DNA of 64,000 bases from Alcanivorax jadensis T9 (GTDB lineage: Bacteria; Pseudomonadota; Gammaproteobacteria; Pseudomonadales; Alcanivoracaceae), in contig NZ_ARXU01000004.1 in assembly GCF_000756655.1 (NCBI RefSeq), positions 234,896-298,895 on the forward strand, in the 5' to 3' direction. Positions within the stretch are counted from its first letter, which is position 1; each line of letters starts with the position of its first letter. Shown here in pieces: positions 35,168 to 43,961 of the stretch. A program made the translations under genes and the position numbers. Under the pieces are notes generated by a model. That model saw only the letters and a program-made list of their open reading frames with translations, was not told where the DNA came from and did not search any database.

Positions 35168-36655
35168 ATGAGTCAGGTTATCATTCTGGTCGACGACCCC
35201 GCAGACTGGGCCGCCTACTATCCCGCCCGCCATCTGCTCTCTGCCCGGGAGTATCTGCAGGCGCAGCAATCGGTCTGTACCGACAAGAAAGTGCAGGTGA
35301 TCAACCTGTGCCGCAGCTATAAATATCTGAGCCCCGGCTACTACTGCTCCCTGCTGGCGGAAGCCCGTGGGCAGCGGGTACTGCCGTCCGTGCGCACGGT
35401 GAATGACCTGAGCCGCAAGGCGCTCTACGGCCTGCATTTCGGTCAGTTCGAGGCGGCGCTGGACAAGGCCATGAAGCGCAAGGGCAGTGGCAGTGATCAC
35501 TTCTCGCTGATGCTGTACTTCGGCCATACCACCCAGGAAGGCCTGGCCGATCTGGGTCGACAGATTTTCGATCAGTTGCCTTGCCCGTTGCTGAAGGTGG
35601 ACTTTCGTCGCCGCGAGCAGTGGACTATCGAAGCGTTGAAGCCGCTGGCCCTGAAGCAGCTGAAAGGCGCGGAAGAAGATGCCTTTGCCCAGTCTCTGGA
35701 GCAGTTCAATGCCCGTGTCTGGCGCAACCCCCGCCGTCGCCGCAGCGATCGCTACGAGCTGGCCATGCTGGTCAATGAGGAAGAGGCGTTGCCGCCCAGT
35801 GACAAGGCGGCGCTGAAACGGTTTATCCGTGCCGGCCGCCAGTTGGGGATTCGCGTGGACCAGATTGGTCGCGATGCCTATACCCGCCTGGGGGAATACG
35901 ACGGCCTGTTTATTCGCGAGACCACGGCGCTGGATCACCATACCTATCAGTTCGCCCGCAAGGCGGAGCAGGAGGGCATGGTCGTGATGGATGACCCGGG
36001 CTCGATCCTGCGCTGCACCAACAAGATCTATCTGGCGGAGCTGATGCAGGCCAACGGCGTGCCGGTGCCGCCTACCGCCTTTGTGTTCAGCGATGACGAT
36101 GAGCAGATTGATCAGCTGATCGAGGAACTCAAACTGCCCATGGTGCTGAAGATCCCCGACGGCAGCTTTTCCCGTGGCATCAGCAAGGTGAAGACCCGCG
36201 AAGAGCTGGCCGCCAGCCTGCGTGATTACCTCAAGCAGTCTTCGGTGGTACTGGCCCAGGCCTTCATGTACACGGATTACGACTGGCGCATCGGCGTGCT
36301 CAACAACCGGCCCCTGTTTGCCTGCCAGTACTTCATGAGCAAGGGACACTGGCAGATCTATCACCACCAGAGCGGTGGCAAGACCGAATCCGGCAACAGC
36401 CGTACCTTGCCGGTACAGGAAGTGCCGCCCAAGGTGTTGAAGGCCGCACTCAAGGCCGCGCGGCTGATGGGCAATGGCCTCTATGGCGTGGACTTGAAAC
36501 AGTCCGGCGATCAGGTGGTGGTGATCGAGGTGAACGACAACCCGAACATCGATGCCGGGGTGGAAGATGCCTGGCTGGGTGAAGATCTCTACCGCCAGGT
36601 AATGCTGGAATTCCTGCGTCGCATGGAAGCCAAGCGCATCGGCCTGCCGGTGTGA
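35168..36655 (+). CDS. RimK-like ATP-grasp protein with RLAN domain
   Basis: 495 residues. The N-terminal half (about 1-200) is the RLAN type of domain (MSQVIILVDDPADWA; LCRSYKYLSPGYYCSLLAEARG). The C-terminal ATP-grasp ligase (about 280-485) has KIYLAELMQANGVPVPPT, MVLKIPDGSFSRGI and VVVIEVNDNPNIDAGVED with the Mg2+ ligands. A peptide-bond-forming or glutamate-adding ligase activity is inferred; the substrate is unknown. The ATG at 35168 is at the end of a T-rich stretch with no strong RBS. It stands alone. Confidence 0.85.
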   Translation: MSQVIILVDDPADWAAYYPARHLLSAREYLQAQQSVCTDKKVQVINLCRSYKYLSPGYYCSLLAEARGQRVLPSVRTVNDLSRKALYGLHFGQFEAALDKAMKRKGSGSDHFSLMLYFGHTTQEGLADLGRQIFDQLPCPLLKVDFRRREQWTIEALKPLALKQLKGAEEDAFAQSLEQFNARVWRNPRRRRSDRYELAMLVNEEEALPPSDKAALKRFIRAGRQLGIRVDQIGRDAYTRLGEYDGLFIRETTALDHHTYQFARKAEQEGMVVMDDPGSILRCTNKIYLAELMQANGVPVPPTAFVFSDDDEQIDQLIEELKLPMVLKIPDGSFSRGISKVKTREELAASLRDYLKQSSVVLAQAFMYTDYDWRIGVLNNRPLFACQYFMSKGHWQIYHHQSGGKTESGNSRTLPVQEVPPKVLKAALKAARLMGNGLYGVDLKQSGDQVVVIEVNDNPNIDAGVEDAWLGEDLYRQVMLEFLRRMEAKRIGLPV

Positions 36656-36686
36656 TTGGGGGGCAAGCGATAAACACCGCCGGGTG

Positions 36687-36792
36687 CTGTAGGAGTTCCG
36701 CTTGAGGGACGAACCGCGCGTCGCGCGGCATTTCCTTCCTCTGGTGTTCCTCGCCAGGGCTCGGGTTCGCGGCTCGAGCGCCGCTCCTACAG
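36687..36792. repeat. BIME-like inverted repeat (TGTAGGAG type)
   Basis: CTGTAGGAG...CTTGAGGGACGAACCGCGCG faces GGTTCGCGGCTCGAGCGCCGCTCCTACAG. It lies between the RimK-like and DUF2157 genes. Confidence 0.75.
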
Positions 36793-36892
36793 GGGGCTTT
36801 ATTGAACGGCTTGGCTCATTTCTCGCAACACCCTGGCGTTGCCTTTCGCTACCTCGTCAGGTCTGATCAGAGAAAAGCACAAGGGACTCTGC

Positions 36893-38209
36893 ATGCAACT
36901 TCTCGGTTTACTGCGTCGCGAGCTGCGCAGCGAATGTCGCCAGTGGGTGGATGACGGCGATATCAGCGAAGACCAGGGCAACCGGATTCTGGCCCGCTAC
37001 GGCACCCGCCTGGACGACGATTCGGACAGCTCGCTGGCCTACAAGGTGCTGGTGACCGTGGCCTTGTTATTCGTCGGCATGGCCATCCTGCTCCTGGTGT
37101 CGGCCAACTGGGAGACGATTCCCCGTGCAGTGCGGATGCTGGGATTGATTGCCACCACCGTGGCGTTGAACGGGGTGGGGATCTATCAATACCTGCAGCG
37201 CCGTGAGGGTATCGGCTGGCTGTTTCTCGGCGGCATCAGTTATGGCGCCTCCATCATGCTGATCGCGCAGATCTACCACCTGGGTGAACATTTCCCTGAC
37301 GGCCTGTTCTACTGGGCGCTGGGCGTGGCACCCATGGCCTGGTTGGTGCGCAGCCGGGTGGTCACCCTGCTGATGCTGGCGGTGGCCATGCTCTGGCTGT
37401 TCGCCGAAGGGCAGTTTTCACCGCCCTGGGCCATGGCCCTGTTTATGGCGGTGGGGCTGACCGTGGCGGTGCAGGCCCGCTCCGCTGGCCTGATGCTGGT
37501 GCTGGCGGCGGTGGGGGTGAGCTGGCTGAACCTGTTGCTGGGCTGGGCCTATGGCTATCCCCGCGGCCCGGATTTCGAGGCCGGTCATCTGACCCTGAAT
37601 CTGGGCCTGTTGGCGTTGCTCTATGCGCTGGTGTGCTGGCTGGGCAGTCGTAGTGCATTGCACTGGCAACGGGCTGGCAGCCTGATCGGCCTGTGGACCT
37701 TGCGTGGCTATCTGCTGCTGTTACTGCCGTTCACCTTCAGCGAATTCGCCGAAGGCTACCTCCATGAACAGGCCGGTTTGGCGGACCCGGGGTTGTGGCT
37801 GGGGCTGCTGGCCGCCTTGCTGGCGTCATCACTGTTGGTGTTCCGGCGGCTGGGGCAGACTGGTGGGCGGTTGCTGGTAATGCTGTTGCCGTTTGCCATG
37901 CTGGGCATTCATGGCCTGTTGAGCCGCGATGACGCCGCTTTGTTTGCGGTGGCGGTCAACCTGCTGGCGTTGCTGTCGGCCATTGTGCTGATTCAGGAGG
38001 GCTTGCGGCGAGGCCTCAGCCAGTTCTTCTACAGCGGCATTGCCCTGGTACTGGCGCTGGCGGTGATGCGCTATCTCGACCTTTTTGGCGATTACCTGGG
38101 CGCGGCGGCCATGTTCCTGGTGGCGGCCGCGGTGCTCTACGGCGCGGCGCGCTATTGGCGTCGCCAGCAACGCCTTGCGGAGCAGGAATCCGGGGAGGGG
38201 CAGGCATGA
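36893..38209 (+). CDS. DUF2157 membrane protein
   Basis: 438 residues. A cytoplasmic N terminus (MQLLGLLRRELRSECRQWVDDGDIS) with the DUF2157 hallmark is followed by about twelve transmembrane helices. The conserved LVSANWETIPRAVRMLGL stretch is near 72-90. It is paired with a GDYXXLXY-domain gene, overlapping by 4 nt, which is the usual arrangement; function unknown. AAGGGA precedes the ATG at 36893; the frame is open from 36839 but without an RBS. Confidence 0.82.
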   Translation: MQLLGLLRRELRSECRQWVDDGDISEDQGNRILARYGTRLDDDSDSSLAYKVLVTVALLFVGMAILLLVSANWETIPRAVRMLGLIATTVALNGVGIYQYLQRREGIGWLFLGGISYGASIMLIAQIYHLGEHFPDGLFYWALGVAPMAWLVRSRVVTLLMLAVAMLWLFAEGQFSPPWAMALFMAVGLTVAVQARSAGLMLVLAAVGVSWLNLLLGWAYGYPRGPDFEAGHLTLNLGLLALLYALVCWLGSRSALHWQRAGSLIGLWTLRGYLLLLLPFTFSEFAEGYLHEQAGLADPGLWLGLLAALLASSLLVFRRLGQTGGRLLVMLLPFAMLGIHGLLSRDDAALFAVAVNLLALLSAIVLIQEGLRRGLSQFFYSGIALVLALAVMRYLDLFGDYLGAAAMFLVAAAVLYGAARYWRRQQRLAEQESGEGQA

Positions 38210-38709
38210 AGCAGCGCACTCTAGGTCTGGCCTTGCTGGCCGCGCTTACCCTGCAGGTGGCGATTCTCGCCGGGGTATTCGTCAATGGTTTCTACCCGCT
38301 ATGGCTGGGCAAGGAAATTCGCCTGGAAACCCGCCCGGTTGACCCGCGGGATTTGTTCCGCGGCAACTATGCCCGCCTGGGCTATGACTTCAGCACCCTG
38401 CCGACCGCAGGGTTCCGCCCCGGTGACGTGATTTACCTGCCGTTGGAACAGGACGGCCAGGTGTGGCGCGGGCAGACTCCTGCTCACGAGCCCCCGGAGC
38501 AAGGCATCTATCTGCGCGGCAGAGTCAGCGGTTCGCCCTGGGGCGGCGCCAGCCGGGTGACCTTTGGCATCGAGGCGCTATTCGCACCCAAGGAAAAGGC
38601 CCTGCAGCTGGAGCGGGAATTACGCGATGGCGCCGTGGCGGTGGTGAAGGTGGCACCGAATGGGCGGGCGGCGTTGGTGAAGGTGGAGACGGAGGCAGTT
38701 GATAATTGA
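38206..38709 (+). CDS. GDYXXLXY domain protein
   Basis: 167 residues. One N-terminal membrane anchor (about 8-28), then a domain with the family signature as RGNYARLGYDFS (about 49-60; Asn replaces the usual Asp). Partner of the upstream DUF2157 protein. The start at 38206 overlaps the upstream stop (ATGA). The final codons GAVDN-like (EAVDN) and the TGA stop are provided by the left arm of a heptamer repeat element, which may have replaced the original end. Confidence 0.82.
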   Translation: MKQRTLGLALLAALTLQVAILAGVFVNGFYPLWLGKEIRLETRPVDPRDLFRGNYARLGYDFSTLPTAGFRPGDVIYLPLEQDGQVWRGQTPAHEPPEQGIYLRGRVSGSPWGGASRVTFGIEALFAPKEKALQLERELRDGAVAVVKVAPNGRAALVKVETEAVDN

Positions 38710-38857
38710 CAGTTGAAAGTTGACAGCTGCGCGGGACAGGTTTGTTTATTCCCAAAAGTAAGAGGCCGCGTCCATAGTTCGGGAGCGGCCTCTTTGCTTT
38801 CAAGCTATGACGTGCTGAAACGCGTAGCTGTCAACTGCCCACTATCAACTGTCAATT
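38697..38857. repeat. Heptamer foldback element (AGTTGAC type)
   Basis: Left arm AGTTGAT AATTGAC AGTTGAA AGTTGAC AGC (38697-38727), right arm its inverse (38827-38857). Core hairpin GAGGCCGCGTCC...GGGAGCGGCCTC then TTTGCTTT (38762-38800). It sits between convergent genes and supplies the stop codon of the left one. Confidence 0.9.
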
Positions 38858-38861
38858 ATGT

Positions 38862-39515
38862 TCAACCCATCACTTTCTGAATAAACCCGGACTCCTTCTC
38901 GATGGTCTTGGCAAAGGGCGCCAGGGCGTGCATGCGCTCGGTGTGGGCGGCCAGGTTGGGGTATTTGGCCGGGTCGATGCTTTCGCCGCCGTGTTTGAAG
39001 TTCACCATCTGGCTGGCCAGGGCAATATCAGCAATCGTGATGCTGTCGCCGACCAGAAATTCGCGGCCGTCCAACGCCTTGTCCAGATAGGCGAACAGCG
39101 GTGGAATCGTGGTGGTGAGGGCGTGCTGGACTTTCTCTTCATCGCATTCCTTGCCGATCAGGCGCATGACCACCCGGTTGCGGAAGACCGCAAACGTGCA
39201 GCGCATGGCCAGGTCGTAATCCACGAAACGTTCAAACCAGATAGCCTGGCCCATTTCCATGGCATTGCTGGGGTAGAGCGCCGGTTCCGGCTGGGTTTTT
39301 TCCATCCAGGCACAGATCGCTGCAGAGTCGGCAAGGTACTGGCCGTCCACTTCCAGTGCGGGAATCCGTTTCATGGGGCTGATTTTTTCATAGCCCTCAG
39401 GGGGGCTGGTGGGGTCCACATGGACAGATTCAAACTCAATGCCTTTCAGTGCCAGGGCAACCCGGGTCTTGCGGACGAATGGCGACAGGGCGGCTCCGTA
39501 CAGCTTGATGGTCAT
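38862..39515 (-). CDS. Glutathione S-transferase family protein
   Basis: 217 residues. An N-terminal thioredoxin-like GST domain (MTIKLYGAALSPFVRKTRVAL, with a Ser/Pro catalytic-type turn; ISPMKRIPALEVDG holding the cis-Pro; LADSAAICAWME) and an all-helical C-terminal domain with DSITIADIALASQMVNF. It conjugates or reduces substrates with glutathione in the cytosol. Convergent with the GDYXXLXY gene; no obvious functional partner. Confidence 0.92.
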   Translation of the reverse strand: MTIKLYGAALSPFVRKTRVALALKGIEFESVHVDPTSPPEGYEKISPMKRIPALEVDGQYLADSAAICAWMEKTQPEPALYPSNAMEMGQAIWFERFVDYDLAMRCTFAVFRNRVVMRLIGKECDEEKVQHALTTTIPPLFAYLDKALDGREFLVGDSITIADIALASQMVNFKHGGESIDPAKYPNLAAHTERMHALAPFAKTIEKESGFIQKVMG

Positions 39516-39630
39516 GCGTTACTCTCCCGATAAGTGTGTGTTTTTTCGCCAATTTTCTGAAATCAGTAAAGGCATTATCAGAGCAGCACAGGTTTTTCGG
39601 GTCAATGACGGACTGGGACAAAATTTTTCC

Positions 39631-39659
39631 TTGACGCTGGGCGATCAGATACCTATTCT
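39631..39659 (+). promoter_or_regulatory. Sigma70 promoter of the tRNA-Glu/tRNA-Gly operon
   Basis: TTGACG, 17-bp spacer, TATTCT, then ACGCGCC as a GC-rich discriminator. It lies 33 bp before tRNA-Glu. Confidence 0.82.
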
Positions 39660-39692
39660 ACGCGCCGCTTTGACGTGCCACGTCAAGCCCGG

Positions 39693-39768
39693 GTCCCCTT
39701 CGTCTAGTGGCCCAGGACACCGCCCTTTCACGGCGGTAACAGGGGTTCGACTCCCCTAGGGGACGCCA
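39693..39768 (+). tRNA. tRNA-Glu (TTC)
   Basis: 76 nt with encoded CCA. Acceptor GTCCCCT/AGGGGAC, anticodon stem CCGCC/GGCGG with loop CTTTCAC giving TTC, T-loop GTTCGACTC. Confidence 0.97.
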
Positions 39769-39802
39769 CTAATTCGCTAGCGATTAGCTGGCAAGTAGTT
39801 AA

Positions 39803-39878
<76 letters not shown>

Positions 39879-39884
39879 AATTAG

Positions 39885-39911
39885 AAGGGACCCTTTCGGG
39901 TCCCTTTTTTT
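39885..39911 (+). terminator. Intrinsic terminator of the tRNA operon
   Basis: AAGGGACCC, loop TTTC, GGGTCCC, then TTTTTTT. Confidence 0.93.
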
Positions 39912-40082
39912 ATGCCGCTGTGCGGCTGCAACAGGGTTCACGCAACAGGCAACACGCACAGGCTTGGCTAATCCGGTCTACGGTGGGTGTTGTGCTCACC
40001 AGTAGTACGATGAATCTCCCCCCATGGTTTGCTTTCGCTATAGCGCTCCGTACACTAAGGCCTGACCCTAAGTGAAGAGACT

Positions 40083-40754
40083 ATGGCGCGCCTACACCCG
40101 CGATTGCTGGAAGCCCTTAACCTGTTGCCGAAGGACAAGCCTGTCCATCTGCTGACGCGTCATTCCGTGCGTGAGCTGGCCAAGAACGGCTTTGCCGACT
40201 ATCGGCTGCCGTTGACTCCGGAGGGTATCGACATGGCCCGCGAATGGGGCACCCAGCTGGCGCGGCCGGTGGAGGCGTTCTATTCCAGCCCGGTTGGGCG
40301 CTGCGTGAATACCGCCATCGCCATGGCGGAAGGTGCCCGCAAGGCCGGGCTGATCGCGGATATCCCCGAGGTGACCACAGATACCACGCTGGTGGAGCCT
40401 GGATGTTATGTGGAAGACCTGAATCAGGTGGGCCCCACCTTCCTGAAAATGGGCGCCTTCAAGTTCCTCAATCACCACCTTCAAGAGCCGTTTGAGGGAA
40501 TGCTGTCACCGGCGGAAGGCCGCTCCAAGCTGGCGGCTTACCTCAAGGCCCGTGAACCAGCCAGTGGCCATCTCAATGTTCACGTGACCCATGACACTAT
40601 CCTGGCGGTGCTGGTGGCCGAGCTGCATGGCCGTCGCCGCATCAGCGAAGAAGACTGGCCCTGGATGATGGAAGGGCTCTGGGTATGGTTCAGCGGCGGG
40701 CAGATGCACTGGGTCTGGCGTGGTGAACATGGCCACCGGGTTCTGGATCACTGA
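40083..40754 (+). CDS. Histidine phosphatase family protein
   Basis: 223 residues, cytosolic. The phosphohistidine motif is TRHSVRE (about 25-31; RHS instead of the more common RHG), with the second histidine in VTHDTILA (about 165-172) and FYSSPVGRCVNTA carrying the third Arg. A small-molecule phosphomonoesterase or acid-phosphatase-like activity is expected; substrate unknown. It lies 44 bases before an ABC exporter operon on the same strand. Confidence 0.85.
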   Translation: MARLHPRLLEALNLLPKDKPVHLLTRHSVRELAKNGFADYRLPLTPEGIDMAREWGTQLARPVEAFYSSPVGRCVNTAIAMAEGARKAGLIADIPEVTTDTTLVEPGCYVEDLNQVGPTFLKMGAFKFLNHHLQEPFEGMLSPAEGRSKLAAYLKAREPASGHLNVHVTHDTILAVLVAELHGRRRISEEDWPWMMEGLWVWFSGGQMHWVWRGEHGHRVLDH

Positions 40755-40798
40755 TCCCTCTCTTCATCATCCATTCGACCATTTTGGCGAGGTGATCC

Positions 40799-41731
40799 TT
40801 GTCTGCTCTGACGATTCGTAATCTGACCAAGACCTATGCCAATGGCGTGCACGCGCTCAAGGGCATCGACCTGCAGGTGGAGAAGGGCGATTTCTTTGCC
40901 CTGCTGGGCCCCAACGGGGCAGGCAAGTCCACCACCATTGGTGTGATCAGTTCCCTGGTGAACAAGACCGCAGGGGATGTGAGCATCTTTGGCCATTCCC
41001 TGGATACCCAGCGTGCCCTGGCCAAGATGAAAATTGGTGTGGTTCCCCAGGAATTCAACTTCAACCAGTTTGAAAAGGTGTTCGATATTGTCGTCACCCA
41101 GGCGGGTTTCTATGGCATCCCGGTGCCCCTGGCCCGGGAGCGTGCGGAGAAATACCTGCGCCAACTGGGCCTGTGGGAAAAGCGCGACAAGCAGTCGCGC
41201 ACTCTGTCCGGTGGCATGAAACGCCGGCTGATGATTGCCCGGGCGCTGGTGCATGAACCGGAGCTGTTGATTCTCGATGAGCCCACCGCCGGGGTGGATA
41301 TCGAGCTGCGCCGTTCCATGTGGGATTTCCTCACCCGTATCAACGGCGAGGGGAAGACGATCATTCTTACCACGCACTATCTGGAAGAAGCGGAATCCCT
41401 GTGTCGCCACATTGCCATCATTGATCACGGCATCATTGTGGAAAATACCGACATGAAATCCCTGCTGGAAAAATTGCAGGTGGAAACCTTCATTCTGGAT
41501 CTGGCGCGGCCGGTCACCGAGGTGCCGGTACTGGAAGGGTTCGAGGTGTGGCTGAGAGATTCTCGTACGCTGGAAGTGGCTGTGCCGAAATCACAAAGCC
41601 TCAATACCTTGTTCGTGGCACTGCAGGAACAGCACTTTGAAGTGATGAGCATGCGTAACAAGGCCAACCGGCTGGAGGAGTTGTTTGTGCGACTGGTAGA
41701 GCAGAATCTGCCCGGGGAGCAGGCATCATGA
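40799..41731 (+). CDS. ABC-2 exporter ATP-binding protein (YadG type)
   Basis: 310 residues. Walker A GPNGAGKST (about 37-45), Q-loop VVPQEFNFNQF, signature LSGGMKRR, Walker B LLILDEPTAGVD, and H-loop TTHYLEEAE. The C-terminal extension (230-310) is typical of the YadG-type exporters. The start is a TTG at 40799 with a strong SD (GAGGTGATCC) just before. It overlaps the permease gene by 4 nt. The substrate is unknown. Confidence 0.9.
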   Translation: MSALTIRNLTKTYANGVHALKGIDLQVEKGDFFALLGPNGAGKSTTIGVISSLVNKTAGDVSIFGHSLDTQRALAKMKIGVVPQEFNFNQFEKVFDIVVTQAGFYGIPVPLARERAEKYLRQLGLWEKRDKQSRTLSGGMKRRLMIARALVHEPELLILDEPTAGVDIELRRSMWDFLTRINGEGKTIILTTHYLEEAESLCRHIAIIDHGIIVENTDMKSLLEKLQVETFILDLARPVTEVPVLEGFEVWLRDSRTLEVAVPKSQSLNTLFVALQEQHFEVMSMRNKANRLEELFVRLVEQNLPGEQAS

Positions 41732-42501
41732 GTGCACGTGAACAGTGGGTGGCCTTTCTCACCATCGTTACCAAGGAAATTCGACGTTTTACCCGCATCT
41801 GGCCGCAGACCTTGCTGCCACCGGCGATCACCATGACCCTGTACTTCGTGATCTTCGGTAATCTCATCGGTAGTCGCATTGGTGAGATGGGCGGTTTCAA
41901 CTACATGCAGTACATCGTGCCCGGGCTGATCATGATGAGTGTGATTCAGAACAGCTACGGCAATGTGGTCAGCTCGTTCTTCTCCACCAAGTTCCAGCAT
42001 TCCATTGAAGAGATGCTGGTGTCGCCCATGCCGGCGCATGTGATCCTTAACGGCTTTATTGTTGGCGGTATGGTGCGCGGCATGCTGGTGGGGTTGATCG
42101 TCAGCCTGCTCAGTCTGTTTTTTACCCAGCTATCCATGCAGCACCTGCTGATCACCATCACCGTGGTGATACTGACGGCAGCCCTGTTTGCCCTGGGAGG
42201 ATTTATCAATGCCATCTTCGCCAACAAGTTCGATGATATTTCCATTGTTCCCACCTTCATTCTGACGCCGCTGACCTACCTGGGTGGGGTGTTCTATTCC
42301 ATCGACTTGTTACCGGAGTTCTGGCGAATGGTGAGCCTGGCGAATCCCATCGTTTATATGGTTAACGCCTTCCGGTACGGCGTGCTGGGTGTCAGTGATG
42401 TGAACGTCTATGCCTCGTTGGCAGCGATCATGGCATTTGTGGTGGCGTTCTATCTGTTGGCGCTCTGGTTATTGCAGCGTGGTACGGGTATTCGCCACTA
42501 A
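41728..42501 (+). CDS. ABC-2 exporter permease (YadH type)
   Basis: 257 residues, six transmembrane helices, ABC-2 type. The conserved [23 protein letters not shown] and [22 protein letters not shown] segments are present. It partners the ATPase encoded just upstream. Confidence 0.9.
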   Translation: MSAREQWVAFLTIVTKEIRRFTRIWPQTLLPPAITMTLYFVIFGNLIGSRIGEMGGFNYMQYIVPGLIMMSVIQNSYGNVVSSFFSTKFQHSIEEMLVSPMPAHVILNGFIVGGMVRGMLVGLIVSLLSLFFTQLSMQHLLITITVVILTAALFALGGFINAIFANKFDDISIVPTFILTPLTYLGGVFYSIDLLPEFWRMVSLANPIVYMVNAFRYGVLGVSDVNVYASLAAIMAFVVAFYLLALWLLQRGTGIRH

Positions 42502-42556
42502 ACAATCGGATTATGATGGGAATATAATCCATGGACGGGTGTGCCAAGAGGTAATC

Positions 42557-43396
42557 ATGAGCTATTTGAAGGAAACGCCACTGGGGCGATCCACCGATTA
42601 TGTAGATGAGTACACGCCCTCGCTGCTGTGCCCGGTGCCGCGCTGGGATGCGCGGGAATCCCTGGAGTTGGAAGCGCTGGGCGATGAAGATACCAGCCTG
42701 CCGTTCCACGGCACGGATATCTGGAATGCCTACGAGCTGTCCTGGCTCAATGAAAAGGGCAAGCCGGTGGTGGCCCTGTGCGAGCTGCGCATTCCCTGCA
42801 CCACCCCCAACATTGTGGAATCCAAATCGCTGAAGCTGTATCTGAATTCCTTTGCCAACACCCGTTTTGAAAACCGGGATCAGGTGCGCGCCGCGATTGA
42901 AAAGGATGTGGCGCAAACGGTCGGTGGCAATATGGAAGTGTTGCTGCATTCCCTGGAAGAATCCGCCGGCTTTCCTGTGTGGGAAGATCGCGGTCAGTGC
43001 GTGGATAACATCGATATCGGTTTCGAGCACTATGAATACCGGCCCGACCTGCTGCTGTGTGACCAGGGTGCCGAACAAACCGGGCAACTCTATTCCCACC
43101 TGCTGCGTAGCCATTGTCCGGTGACCAACCAGCCGGACTGGGCCACAGTAGTGGTGCGCTACACCGGCCGTGCCATCAGCCCGGCCAGTTTTCTGCGTTA
43201 CGTGGTGTCCCTGCGTAATCATCAGGGCTTCCATGAGCAGATAATCGAGCAGATGTTCGTGGACCTGATGCGCCAGTGCTCTCCGCGTCACCTGACCGTC
43301 TATGGCCGCTTTACCCGCCGTGGCGGTATCGATATCAATCCGTTCCGCTCCAACAGCGAGCAGCCGTTACCGAACCGACGCACTATCCGTCAGTAA
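42557..43396 (+). CDS. queF: NADPH-dependent 7-cyano-7-deazaguanine reductase QueF
   Basis: 279 residues, the long (bimodular) form. Motif [12 protein letters not shown] lies at about residues 94-105, and the catalytic Cys187 and Asp194 are in CPVTNQPDW. QueF reduces preQ0 to preQ1 in queuosine synthesis. The ATG at 42557 follows AGAGGTAATC. A short hairpin GGATTAT/ATAATCC (about 42508-42530) lies upstream, but it does not look like a preQ1 riboswitch. Confidence 0.96.
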   Translation: MSYLKETPLGRSTDYVDEYTPSLLCPVPRWDARESLELEALGDEDTSLPFHGTDIWNAYELSWLNEKGKPVVALCELRIPCTTPNIVESKSLKLYLNSFANTRFENRDQVRAAIEKDVAQTVGGNMEVLLHSLEESAGFPVWEDRGQCVDNIDIGFEHYEYRPDLLLCDQGAEQTGQLYSHLLRSHCPVTNQPDWATVVVRYTGRAISPASFLRYVVSLRNHQGFHEQIIEQMFVDLMRQCSPRHLTVYGRFTRRGGIDINPFRSNSEQPLPNRRTIRQ

Positions 43397-43435
43397 CAAC
43401 ATCACCAAGCCAACATCGTTATCAAGGAGCGAACA

Positions 43436-43804
43436 ATGTCCGATCTGGAACAGACCCAGGGCGAACCCAAACAGGAAGAGCGAAGCCTGGGCCTTGCCTG
43501 CCACTTGCTGGCACTGGCGGGTCTGGTGGTGCCATTCGGCAATATATTGGGGCCACTGATCATATGGCTGGTAAAGAAAGATGACAGTGCTTTTGTCGAT
43601 GATCAGGGCAAGGAAGCACTGAACTTCAACATCACCATCTCCATTGCCGGCTTTATCGCCTTCCTGCTGATGTTCGTGGTCATTGGCGGTCTTCTGCTAC
43701 CGATCATCGGCATCTTCTGGCTGATAATGACCATCATTGCCGCAGTGAAAGCGAATGGTGGTGAGCGGTATCGTTATCCGTTGACCATTCGGTTGATCAA
43801 GTAG
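43436..43804 (+). CDS. DUF4870 membrane protein
   Basis: 122 residues. A charged N terminus (EQTQGEPKQEERSLG) and three transmembrane helices (about 20-48, 67-84, 86-106), with the DUF4870 pattern FGNILGPLIIWLVKKDDSAFVDDQGKEALNF. Function unknown. AAGGAG precedes the ATG. The TAG stop is directly followed by a heptamer repeat element. Confidence 0.88.
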   Translation: MSDLEQTQGEPKQEERSLGLACHLLALAGLVVPFGNILGPLIIWLVKKDDSAFVDDQGKEALNFNITISIAGFIAFLLMFVVIGGLLLPIIGIFWLIMTIIAAVKANGGERYRYPLTIRLIK

Positions 43805-43805
43805 C

Positions 43806-43961
43806 AGTTACAAGTTGAAAGTTTCAAGTTGCAACGCGGGCTAACATTACGTGCAGTTTGAATGGTAGAGGCCGCGCCCGGGATTTGGGCGCGGCCTCCT
43901 TGCTTTCTGGATATGAAAAGAGTCAATTCGCGTTGTAACTTTCAACTTTAAACTTGCCACT
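43806..43961. repeat. Heptamer foldback element (AGTTGAA/AGTTTCA type)
   Basis: Left arm AGTTACA AGTTGAA AGTTTCA AGTTGCA ACGCG (43806-43838), right arm its inverse (43929-43961). Core hairpin GAGGCCGCGCCC...GGGCGCGGCCTC followed by CTTGCTTT. It sits exactly between the stops of convergent DUF4870 and abgT genes. Confidence 0.88.

Noticed and set aside
42502..42556. preQ1 riboswitch before queF
   Set aside because: There is only a short AT-rich hairpin; the C-rich loop and A-rich tail of preQ1 aptamers are missing.
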